A stretch of 26,981 bases of DNA. It comes from Chara braunii (Eukaryota > Streptophyta > Charophyceae > Charales > Characeae). A model generated the notes under the pieces. It was not told the DNA's origin and searched no databases. It saw only the letters and a list, made by a program, of their open reading frames with translations. Location: contig BFEA01000080.1 of assembly GCA_003427395.1 (NCBI GenBank), positions 544,897 to 571,877 on the forward strand. The letters are read 5' to 3'. Shown piece after piece: positions 1 through 8,900 of this stretch; positions within the stretch are counted from its first letter, which is position 1, and each line of letters starts with the position of its first letter. A program made the position numbers and the translations under genes.

Positions 1-54
<54 letters not shown>
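1..54. repeat. (TG)n microsatellite at the left edge
   Basis: An uninterrupted run of TG dinucleotides fills the first 54 bases. The right edge of the window (26911-26981) is the same kind of repeat, which suggests these are contig ends where assembly stopped or was joined. Confidence 0.97.
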
Positions 55-56
<2 letters not shown>

Positions 57-580
57 TATTGACCATAGATACAGCTATTACTCTATGGGGGTGGGGGAAG
101 TAGATGGGAGGCGCAACTATTGGCAAAGTGTTTAGGCTTTGCTTTAGCCGACTCCCCCCCCCCGACAGCCCCACCAATTATGGCAGGGGGAAACATGCAT
201 CCCTTTGATTGTGAGACCTAGCTATGCTTGCATAGGTCCCCTGTATAGGCTTCGTGGAAGTTAGGTTGGAGAGGTGAAATTAAGAGAAGAATATAGCTTA
301 GCTTTAGGGGGGAAAAAAAAAGGGAAATTAGGACGCAGTCACGGTCTCAGTTTGAAAATGAGTTTCCGTCAGAATTTCACGAATGTTGCTCCGAAGCGAG
401 GAAAATTGTGAGTGTATACAGTATACAACCTAACTTTAGGGTCGGCTGGGGATGTGTTGTATTCGAGGGAGGTGGATTTAAAACTGAAATCGTGATTGCG
501 CCCTAGTTACCCCTTGTTTGTCCGGCCGTGCAGCATGGCCATGCAACTTGGGCAAGTTGTCTGGGGTTTCATCCATTTAC
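55..580. other. Intergenic stretch, nothing recognised
   Basis: No reading frame of convincing composition, no RNA gene and no transposon end was seen here. It holds short homopolymers (a C run near 155 and an A run near 315). The short open frames starting around 496 and 528 run into the A-tailed repeat and do not look coding. Confidence 0.5.
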
Positions 581-791
581 TAGGCTACCAACCGGGCTGT
601 CTGGGTCACCTTGTTTGCCCAGGTGGCCCGACCATACAAAGGCCAAAGAAGGTCCCAGCACACACAAAAAAAAAAAAAAAAAAAAAAAACTGAAAAGCTG
701 CTATGTCTGTCTCTTATACACATCTAGATGTGTATAAGAGACAGGGCCAAAGAAGGTCCCAGCACACACAAAAAAAAAAAAAAAAAAAAAA
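581..791 (+). repeat. A-tailed repeat duplicated around an adapter junction
   Basis: From 581 the sequence starts with TAGGCTACCA, a word shared with the SINE-like tails at 897-938 (minus) and 14169-14226 (plus), and runs into a poly(A) at 666-689. A 25-bp segment just before this A run (641-665) recurs exactly at 745-769 and is again followed by poly(A) (770-791). Between the two copies lie 17 bases (690-706) and the 38-bp adapter junction at 707-744. The duplication is best read as an assembly artefact caused by an untrimmed mate-pair read, not as a genomic tandem repeat. Confidence 0.7.
707..744. other. Nextera/Tn5 mosaic-end junction adapter (artefact)
   Basis: Bases 707-725 are CTGTCTCTTATACACATCT and 726-744 are its exact reverse complement. 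This is the 19-bp Tn5 mosaic end followed by its inverse, the junction produced by circularised Nextera mate-pair libraries. It is library DNA built into the assembly, not a native element, so the contiguity across this point is not trustworthy. Confidence 0.97.
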
Positions 792-870
792 TAAATTGAA
801 CAACTTTTGCCTCAGGGACACATCGAAATTCCTTACCAAATTTTAAATGAAATTAATTTATTATTTTTTT
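785..870 (+). repeat. Dispersed repeat, copy 1 (inverted partner at 26585-26657)
   Basis: From about 788 an A-rich lead passes into AAATTGAACAACTTTTGCCT. The same word occurs on the minus strand near 26635-26657, where the identity covers about 26 bp, and looser similarity continues into the following AT-rich DNA in both places. A shorter relative (TGAACAACTTTTGGCTCAG) lies on the minus strand near 13405-13425. The family is unidentified. Confidence 0.5.
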
Positions 871-888
871 AAAATTTTAATTGTTTTA

Positions 889-938
889 TTTTTTTTGGCC
901 CGCCCGTACAGTTGGTCATGGGCCACTTTGGTAGCCTA
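889..938 (-). mobile_element. SINE-like 3' end with A tail
   Basis: Read on the minus strand, 938 to 897 begins TAGGCTACCA and ends GGGCC, followed by an A run (896-889). The 42-bp core has the same length as the core at 14169-14210 on the plus strand and, aligned without gaps, matches it at 31 positions; both end GGGCC plus poly(A). A shared 3' end plus A tail in opposite orientations at distant sites is what dispersed retroposons show. No 5' head with tRNA boxes was identified for this copy. Confidence 0.5.
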
Positions 939-1139
939 GCATGGCCAGAGGAGCACAAATCCGAGCTCTTTTTTTTTTTCGACTGTTGTTTGTCAAGGGG
1001 GGAAAGGGGGGTATAAATTGGTTTTTAAGAGGTTAAAGGGGTATGAAGGGGGTTACCTGATTTTATTGTTTTATTTTTTATCTTCAATTCCGTGTGGATT
1101 TAAAAAAAAAATAAAGAAAGAAAGCAACTTTCCATTATA

Positions 1140-1243
1140 AAACCGGGCAAAGTGCCAGACATCCCTTACATGAATGTCGCAGCCGAACCGGGCGGGAAAG
1201 ACACTCCTGGCGAAACCCATCCTTAACCACTGTGCTACCACAA
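1140..1243 (-). mobile_element. tRNA-like SINE head (pol III A and B boxes)
   Basis: On the minus strand, 1237-1227 reads TAGCACAGTGG, which fits the RNA polymerase III A-box consensus, and 1189-1179 reads GGTTCGGCTGC, which keeps the GGTTCG core of the B box with two later mismatches. The boxes are spaced about as in a tRNA, but I could not fold a cloverleaf from it, so this is a tRNA-derived SINE head or tRNA relic rather than a functional tRNA. A pyrimidine-rich stretch follows on the minus strand instead of the A tail expected of a SINE. Confidence 0.45.
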
Positions 1244-1409
1244 TGAAGGTGTCTGTTCCAACCCGTCTCATCATAGATCCCAAGTTGCGAAAATGACAAA
1301 AAGTTGTCAAAACTTGCCTGAACATTACCAATCCTACCCAGTATTTACATGCAGCTAATACTATAGCAACTTAGACTACAAAGTCAACATAAACGATAAC
1401 TAGTATCAC

Positions 1410-2254
1410 TAAGGGCATACTCACACAACGACCCCGAATCCGCAAAATATATGGATTTGGGAAGGGCCGATTTGAGGTGTTGGGCATGGTTCGGGTCACA
1501 CTGCTCTACCTTTTTGGATGGGACAAGGTGGTGGCCATCTGGAGAAATGGCGATTTGGTATGTCGCTGGTGACACGACACCATCCACAAATTGTGCAAGA
1601 ACCTTTGTGAACGAATTTTCACCAAATCTCAAAGAAAAAATGCAAAAAATAAATAAGGCATTTGCGGTCACCTCCAGAGGTGACCAAAAATTTGCTTGCC
1701 CTGCAACCACACAGGTCGTTGACAAATGAGCACACAAATACTACATTTAGGGCATACTCACACGGCGACCCCAAATCCGCAAAATATGCGGATTTGGGAA
1801 GGACAAATTTGAGGTTTGGGGCATGGTTCACGTCACATTGCGGTACCTTTTCAAATGGGACAAGGTGGCGGCCGTCTGGAGAAATGGGGATTTGGTACTT
1901 GGCTGGTCACACAACTCCATCCACAAATTGTGCAAGAATTTTTGTGAACGATAGTTTTCCAATTTTTGAAGAAAATGCAAAAAAAAAAAAGCATTTGCGG
2001 TCACGTCCAAAGGTGACCACAAAATCCCTTGGCCCGCGGCTTCCCAGACCGCTGACAAATGGGCACAGGAATAATACATTTGCGAATTTGGTAGATCTGT
2101 GTGATCGACCTTTTCCCCTTTATTTTTGGATTTTTGGGAATATAGGTCCCCGTGTGAGTATGCCCTTAGGACTTCGGCAAATATGTGTGACCGGCCCTCT
2201 ACCCTTTCCCTTGGGGAATTTGGGATTATAGATCCCAGTGTGAGTATGCCCTAA
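1410..2254. mobile_element. Outer MITE, Tourist/PIF-Harbinger-like, with TAA target duplication
   Basis: The element runs from 1413 to 2251, bounded by perfect 14-bp terminal inverted repeats GGGCATACTCACAC (1413-1426) and GTGTGAGTATGCCC (2238-2251). It is flanked by TAA on both sides (1410-1412 and 2252-2254). A 3-bp TWA target duplication is the hallmark of the PIF/Harbinger superfamily and its Tourist-type MITEs. After removing the inner element and one copy of its target duplication (419 bp), the outer one is 420 bp. No transposase frame is present, so it is non-autonomous. Weaker inverted similarity extends past the 14 bp (CGACCCCGAATCC against the opposite end). Confidence 0.9.
1747..2168. 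mobile_element. Inner MITE of the same family nested in the outer one, TTA target duplication
   Basis: A second element occupies 1750-2165 (416 bp) with the same perfect 14-bp inverted repeats (1750-1763 and 2152-2165) and its own TTA duplication (1747-1749 and 2166-2168). Its body matches the outer element along its length: both copies share the stretch around CCATCCACAAATTGTGCAAG and the block ending GACAAATG. The outer sequence breaks off after ACATT with the insertion-site TTA and resumes after 2168 at the position homologous to about 2087 of the inner copy. The order of insertion is therefore readable. The open frames in this region are by-products of the repeat and not genes. Confidence 0.92.
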
Positions 2255-2256
2255 TC

Positions 2257-2270
2257 TTTTTTTTTTTTTT

Positions 2271-2301
<31 letters not shown>

Positions 2302-2302
2302 G
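2257..2302. repeat. Poly(T)24-poly(G)22 double homopolymer
   Basis: Twenty-four T (2257-2280) are followed directly by twenty-two G (2281-2302), three bases after the outer MITE target duplication. Such a pair is prone to length errors in sequencing and the G run could form quadruplexes. The biological origin is unclear. Confidence 0.9.
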
Positions 2303-2385
2303 AGACAAAAAACTACAATCTATTCGTGGGGAGCAACACGTGTTGGGAACCGGACCCAGTGTCCCATATAAAATTATACAAGTGA

Positions 2386-3190
2386 TTTGAGATACCAGGA
2401 CCACTACCTGGCTTCGGCTAAGAACAATCTGAGAACTATGAAAAAAATTCTAAAAAATTTAAGAAAACATGGATAACTTGCTAACCTATTGCTAGGCTAC
2501 TTAGACAATACTTAAGCTTGAAATAATATGAGAGAGGGCGGTAAAAACTGAAACTCCTACTATCCAAATCTCCCCTCCTCAACAGACGGAACGTCGGCCC
2601 AAACTTTCAGTCCTCGTACCAGAACTCACTTGATCTCATACCCCCTTCTGCTAGGGTTACAGGACACCACAACCTTCCCCAGTACTGACCAAATTAGTTC
2701 GGATGCACAAGAAGTGCCTTCCTCCCTCGACATTTCCCATAGCGGCAAGCCCCTGACACAGACTACCAGGTTAATACCCCAGCGCCGATAACGTCGAACG
2801 GTCTGGTTATTCCTTCCACCCTCAACATAACTCCATCGGCCTCAAGCTCCCCTATCTAGGTCATAGAGCAAGAGCTCCAGCACTGACTTGTGTCGTCCCA
2901 GCATCGTCCTTCTAACCTACTTACCTTAGCAAACAACCTTCGTCTGTTGAGAGCCTTCCTTTCTACCTACTATCCTCCAGTTCTAGCATTCCCCCCCCCT
3001 TCCCTCTTTTCTTTGAGATACCAACTCAGAACCCCCTAACCCAAATACCTGGCTTCGGCTAAGAAGAAACAGAAAGACCACCCACAATCCAACTCTTCCC
3101 CGCATCGCAGAGGGAGGACTACTGGCCAGGCATCCAGTCCGCGTACAAGAACTCGCTAGATCTCATACCCCCTTTGCTAGGGTGACATGA
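2386..3190. repeat. Two diverged direct copies of an unknown repeat
   Basis: Three blocks recur in the same order. TTTGAGATACCA is at 2386 and 3012, TACCTGGCTTCGGCTAAGAA at 2405 and 3046, and a block around AGAACTCRCTWGATCTCATA followed by CCCCCTT and GCTAGGGT at 2621 and 3148. The offsets are 626, 641 and 527 bases, so the copies differ by indels, including about 100 extra bases in the first. The repeat is C-rich on the plus strand and has no long open frame. It was not matched to a known family. Confidence 0.65.
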
Positions 3191-3488
3191 CTGTATCTAC
3201 AACAATTACCAGACCTCGGCTACGAAGTCGTCTTTGCCGTGAGGAATTCTTTTTTTTCTTTTTTCTTTTTCTTTTTAGAGGTGGGATACTAGATGGATGG
3301 CAGTCACCCACAGTACTCGTCCACTCGGTTGTCCAGATGAACCCCTCTGAAGACCCCACCCACCCTTCCTCTTATCTTTTTGCCCTGGCGCACCCCCACC
3401 CCCCCTGTCCTACCCTAGTGTTAACCACCCAAGACCATCACCCATTGCTATCTTGGCGGGGTGACCTGACCAGACAGCGGTTGCAGGT

Positions 3489-3531
3489 ACCGGGGCTAAG
3501 CAGAGACGCCTACCCCCTGCTTAGCCCCGGT
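3489..3531. repeat. Perfect 15-bp inverted repeat (hairpin)
   Basis: ACCGGGGCTAAGCAG (3489-3503) and its exact reverse complement (3517-3531) flank a 13-base loop. A second perfect hairpin follows at once: CCGTGCAA (3543-3550) and TTGCACGG (3557-3564) with a 6-base loop. Two adjacent perfect stems in otherwise noncoding DNA suggest a structured transcript or a transposon end; no T run follows that would support a pol III terminator. Confidence 0.8.
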
Positions 3532-3651
3532 TGAAGCAGACGCCGTGCAAGCCTGATTGCACGGGGACTTCGGGAGCTAGGTTTGAACATGCTACTACAG
3601 GTCTTCATGAGGGTGCACAATGACTCCCATCTAGCTTAGTTGTGTGGTGAT

Positions 3652-4290
3652 GATAGAGAACTGGGTATATCCTCCATTCCCTCGTATGTCCCTGGAGCCC
3701 GTTCTGGCCATGACACCCCCGACATCCCGTACTAAGGAACTGCTATGCCAACCTCAACCCTATGCTGCGTACTAGGAGGATAGCCAACCCTAGGTCATGA
3801 GTTATGGACTGAGTTTCTTTCTTTATCCTTATGTTGTCTTTTTCCTACAGTGTACTATGATGTTGATGGTAGAGAGATGGGGATCCTCCGTTCCCTCGTA
3901 TATCCCTGGAGCCCGTTCCGGCCCCGCGGTAAGGTGCAGTATCTCCTGACACCCGCGACATCCGTACTAAGGACTGCTATGCCAGCCTCAACTCTAAGGT
4001 ACGTACTAGGAGGGTGGCCCACCCTCAATCGTGAATCATGGACTGAATGTATTGACCCTGGATAATCTCTTAGCCCTGTGTTGTATGGTAATCTGAGAGC
4101 AGACAATCCTCTGTTCCCTCGTATGTCCCTGGAAGCCGTTCCGGCCCTGCGGTAAAGTGCACTATCTCCTGACACTCCCTACATCCCCTACTAAGGAACT
4201 GCTATGCCAGCCTCAATCCTTTGACCACGTACTAAGAGGATGACCAGCCCTAAGATATGGTCTGGTATCGAACACAGAATTGTGCAAGTG
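3652..4290. repeat. Three-copy tandem array, period about 215-223 bp
   Basis: The word TTCCCTCGTATGTCCCTGG (with small changes) starts at 3677, 3891 and 4114, giving periods of 214 and 223 bases. Each unit also carries, in order, a GTTCYGGCC block, a block with CCCGACATC or its variants, ACTAAGGA, a TGCTATGCCARCCTCAA block and CGTACTA(G/A)GAGG. The copies are diverged but collinear, which is typical of an old satellite or of tandem duplication inside a transposon. No long reading frame persists from copy to copy. Confidence 0.85.
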
Positions 4291-4399
4291 ACCTAACCTA
4301 TCGACCTACACTGTGAAATAGTCTATAGCTGTGCTCTGCTGGGCTCGAGTAAACCGGACTATGCAAGCCACCCAGCAGTCTCGTGACAACCCCGTAGAC

Positions 4400-4910
4400 C
4401 AAGGACATCAGGGTACCCACCATGGCCCAGTCCCCACATACAACAACCATGGACTACCCTTTGGGTGGTGCGCAGGCAGTGTCTCTAATAACTTACCTGC
4501 GTTCGGCGGGCCGTTTTCATGGACGGCGGCCGGTTTTCCATTTCAGGCAATATCGCGCGAGGGTGCGATTTTCGGAAGGCCGGGCCAAAGTGGGTTTGGA
4601 GGTGTGCACAGCAGAATGCTGGCTTGCAAAATGCGTGCTACTGTGAGTTTGCCCTCGAAATGGAAAAACAAAAAATGAAAAAAAACACAAAAAACAACCA
4701 GGTTGTTGTCGTGCTAAGTGGAGTGTGGCGACGTCCCGAGATTGGGCCCGTTTCAAGAGTGGTGTGCCCAGGCCCGTTCACAATCCAAGCCCTGCCCGCC
4801 GGCCGGTCTCGCTCCCGAGTGGCTGCGCAAGGGCTGCACTTCTGCGCTTGCGTGGTACACAGTAACTTACCTGCGTCACCCAAGTGCCGTGAGGAATTCT
4901 GATGTGACCC
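4400..4910. other. Non-coding stretch with small direct repeats
   Basis: AACTTACCTGCGT occurs at about 4490 and again at about 4864, and TGCCGTGAGGAATTCT at about 4889 repeats a word at about 3235. Several overlapping short frames are open here on both strands, but none has recognisable domains and their compositions follow the local A-rich and GC-rich blocks. I see no gene. Confidence 0.45.
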
Positions 4911-4984
4911 TCAGCGAAATGTCGTTTGTATTGCAATTGTAGACAACATATTTTTATCCTGGGATTTTTTGAATTTCGTTTCCG

Positions 4985-5272
4985 TTTTTTTTTTTTTTTG
5001 GCGCAGGGGCTGCCAGGAACCCTGCCCGGGGCTCATGCCCGTCCGGGCACCCAGGCTTGTATCCGGGCACAGGTTGGGCGCCCGGGCGCCTTGACAAACA
5101 GCCGAGGTTCTCTCTGTGGATCCGAACTTCCGTCTGTGTTCAACAGTTCAGGGCCATAGCAATAGCAACTGAGTTAGGCCCGTTGGTGTTTTGTTCATCC
5201 GATCGCATCTGGATTCGAACTTTGGAGGGCATTTCAACAGTTCATGGGTGTACCAGCTGAGCTACAGCCTGC
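4985..5272 (-). mobile_element. SINE-like element with two tRNA-like promoter units and an A tail
   Basis: On the minus strand the element starts near 5272. Its first unit has TAGCTCAGCTGG (5264-5253), an exact A-box match, and AGTTCGAATCC (5221-5211), one mismatch from the B-box consensus. A second unit follows with TAACTCAGTTGC (5176-5165) and AGTTCGGATCC (5128-5118). Both units share GAACTGTTGAA between their boxes, so they are duplicates. After a GC-rich body it ends GCGCC plus 15 A (4999-4985). Internal pol III boxes plus an A tail are the SINE layout; two heads make it a dimer. No clear target duplication was found. Confidence 0.65.
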
Positions 5273-5278
5273 CGGTAA

Positions 5279-6053
<775 letters not shown>

Positions 6054-6454
6054 GGTTGGGGGCGCGTCTTTTGCTACGTTTGCGAGGCTGGCAGCACATC
6101 TTTTGTGGTCTATGTGAGGAGAAAAATGGACGTAGCGAGGAGGCAGGGGCAACTATCTATCTATAGTCGAATTGTCAGTTGAAGTGGCGAGGAGATTGCT
6201 TTCTGGGGGTGCGTACCACGAGGAGATTGCTTTTTGGGGACGCTGTCCGATGAGCGTTACTTAAGCGAATCGGTCTTAGGGTTTCGAGTTTTCGACTAAG
6301 TATCCAACTGGAAAGTGAATCTGGAGAACTTGGATCCCATGCCTGTGGCGTGGATGTCCTGTTATGTTGACCTGGCTCTCGAGTTTTGAATCGTTCTGAG
6401 ACTTACCGAGTCGTTATACACGCCATATTTGCTGATCAATTCGAGTCTTTTGGA
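6054..6454 (+). other. 3' flank of ubiquitin-S27a
   Basis: A direct repeat GAGGAGATTGCTTTYTGGGG occurs at about 6190 and 6220 (33-base spacing) within the likely 3' UTR. I found no AATAAA signal close to the stop codon. Nothing else was recognised. Confidence 0.4.
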
Positions 6455-7990
6455 AGTTTGTCTGTTTCCCTCTTTCTTTACGCTCTCTCGTCACGTTTCA
6501 CATCTTCCACACGCCCTTCCCTCTGCCTACAATCTTGCATTCTCGTGATGTCTGCTCATGGTCCAGGTGAAAAACTCGTGTGCTGCTGAAGTGTACTAAC
6601 TGTAGAAATGGACTGTGAAGAAACGGATCATGGTCTTCTCTTTTGCCTTTCTCATTCTCGCTGCGTCATCGCTCTTTCTCACTTTTTTTTTCTCTCCTGT
6701 CTCAGTTTTCTTACTTCGATGTCTTTCAATTCTTTCCTACACCCCTTTCCCTCTTGGATACGTTGCCAGTCTCCCTTGCGACTGGTCCTCCTTATCCTTC
6801 TCGCGTCTTCCCTATCCGTCTTTCGTTGCTTGCGCGTCTTCCCTTCCCAGTCGTGTCTCCTCCTTTTTACCTTACTGGTTCCTTCTATTTCGCTCGTTAC
6901 AACAGTGACTTTCTAAATCTGTACCTGTTTTCCATGTCCCACTGGTCGTCTCTCTCTCTTTTTCCTCACTGATGTTACTCTGACACCCCGCTCCATTGTC
7001 TCTCTAATCTTCGCTCTCCATCCAGCCTTTCGTTGCCTATGCCTCGCGTCCGTCTCAAACATCTTCCTTCGCTTATGCACAACTCCGCCTCAGTATCTCG
7101 GTCGTCGTGATTTCTTATTCCACTCGTCTACATGCCTTTTCTCTCCTCCTATTTACCTGTTTCTCTCACCAATAGATCACCTAACCTTTTCCCATTCCGT
7201 CGTTCCCTAGCTTGCTTCCCCAACCTCTTCCCTCGTCTACTCATCTATCGGTCTCCTCGTCATTTTAATTCTTCCTTGCACTACCATGTCTTCGCCTTGA
7301 TTCGTCTTCCTTCTCCCTCTGTCTTCGCTCTCCAACAACTCTCTCGTCTTACAAGCTCGGTCGTCTTCCCTTTCGCCCTCTGCTCTCTCTCGCCGCACCC
7401 CTCGCTCGTCTTGCGTCTGGCCCTCTACTGTCTCTTTTGTCTTGCCCCTCGCTCGTCTGCCCTCCCGGTCCTTTACCCATTCTGTCTTCCCCTCTCCCTG
7501 TCTTCTTGTTTCCGTCCTCTTCCCTTAAACTCCCTCTCGTCTTGCCCTACGCTCCATCTCTTCTCTTCCGCTCCCTTTAGTCCTTCCCTCCACTTCGTTG
7601 TCTTTTCCGTCTCGATTTTCCCTCTCCCTTGTTTTCTCCGCTCCTGCGCGTGGCCACCCTCCTGTTCTTTTTTTTTTGGTCTTCTCTTGTACTCCACTTT
7701 TTCCTCTTCCTCTCGTGCCCTCTGGCATAATTGCCTTCCCTTTCCATTTCTCTTCATGTCTTCGCTCGTTTGTTGTCTTTCCGCTTCTTGTTCTCACTCG
7801 GCTTCTCTTCCGTACGCTCTTGTTTCTCCTCTTACGTTTTCTCAAACGTTTCAAGTCTGCTTTTGTTTGTTATTTCAAAATTCTTGTCTCGGCAGGCTTT
7901 TCTCCTCCCACTGACGTTTATGTAATGGGGAGAACTGACGAGTCCGAACACTCTTAGCTCTCGCTTAATATGTTCGTGTGTTCTCCTCCG
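6455..7990. repeat. About 1.5 kb of pyrimidine-biased DNA
   Basis: The plus strand is overwhelmingly C and T, with recurring words such as CTCGTCTTCCCT, CTCGTCTTGCCC and TCTCCCT at irregular spacing. Because stop codons need purines, long open frames arise automatically, including a 260-codon plus-strand frame (7132-7914) rich in Ser, Leu, Phe and Pro and purine-strand frames rich in Arg, Glu and Lys. None has domains. It is best described as a degenerate polypyrimidine minisatellite immediately downstream of the S27a gene. Confidence 0.8.
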
Positions 7991-8399
7991 CTTTGCTCTT
8001 TTTTTTTATCGTTTTCCACTTTCTTTGCCGCTTTGTGAATTTCTGCGGTACGTAATTACCCCGCCGCCGAGATATACTTGATGATCATCCCCTTCATCCC
8101 CTTTTTTCGCAAATTGTTGGAGCATGATATGAGCTCATCATTGCATTGTTCTGTCGAATGTTTCCTAGCAGAGTGACCACCGTCCTTCATGACGGTGGCC
8201 AGATCTTTGAAAATGACATGTCTTGTGTTGTCTTGTTGTTTTGCCTACGGTGTCTGGCGGCGGCGACGAGGTCTGGTCGTGGTTGACTTGTGATGCAGTT
8301 TGTGAAGTTCCTTGCATGACAGAATGTGAAGAGGCCGTGTTCGTCAGCGTGGATTTACAATCGGACGGATGTTCTCAGAATGTACTAAGTAGCATTCTC

Positions 8400-8900
8400 G
8401 TAAATCTGGTTGTAAGAACCCTCGTGATCGTGCTGTACGAGAATCGCCTGTTCTCCATCTGAGTAGAATCGTTCTCCTTGAGCTGAGGACTCTGCAGATT
8501 CCGAAGTTAACCCTAAACCCGAGTACTTTTTGGTTACCGGAGTGTGCACAGCGCAAGACCACGTGAGTTCTCCGTGAATGAATGCGAAATTTACCGTATT
8601 CATTGGATTGCTCTCGTGATCGTGTTTTACGGGAATCTCCTCTTCTTGACCTGAGGATAAGCATCTCTCCTTTGACCCGAAGAGGAAAACCCTACACCCG
8701 AGTCTATGCACTGCGGCGCGGGAAGAAGTGAATTCTCTCTGAACGCATTCTAGTTTGAAAAATTCCGTCGTAATGTTCTTGGATATTGCATCCTCGGGAT
8801 CGTGTCATCGTAGACGAACGTGCCCTTGAGAAAATTCAGTCTCCGAAGTAAACCCTGAACCTGCGCATAAGCACGTGAAATCTTTATGACTGAAAATGCA
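8400..8900. repeat. Degenerate tandem repeat, three units of about 180-192 bp
   Basis: CTCGTGATCGTG or its variant starts at 8421, 8613 and 8793 (spacings 192 and 180). Each is followed by an AYGRGAATC-like block, then GAGGA or GAGAA, then a CCGAAG block and an AACCCTRMACCYG motif (near 8509, 8689 and 8847). The order is kept in all three copies. The unit length is typical of plant satellites, but only three divergent units are visible. Confidence 0.7.

Noticed and set aside
707-744. A native Tn5-like transposon end
   Set aside because: The sequence is exactly the engineered 19-bp mosaic end in back-to-back form, with no transposon body; library artefact is far more likely.
3187-3534. 115-codon plus-strand frame
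   Set aside because: It runs through a T-rich tract, C-rich repeats and a hairpin arm and shows no family features.
4258-4320. tRNA-like element on the minus strand (TAGGTCGATAGG and GTTCGATACC)
   Set aside because: Both boxes have mismatches at key positions and the spacing is too short; no tail is present.
7132-7914. Long plus-strand open frame of 260 codons
   Set aside because: It arises because the DNA is almost purine-free, so stop codons are rare. Composition is Ser/Leu/Phe/Pro-rich with no domain, and the other frames of the tract are open too.
7935-7960. CTGACGAG resembling a hammerhead ribozyme core
   Set aside because: The matching stem II and the GAAA segment are absent downstream, so no ribozyme can be formed.
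8505-8520. Interstitial telomere repeat
   Set aside because: Only one imperfect pair of AACCCTAAACCC units occurs, and its counterparts in the neighbouring tandem units have diverged, so it is part of the local satellite.
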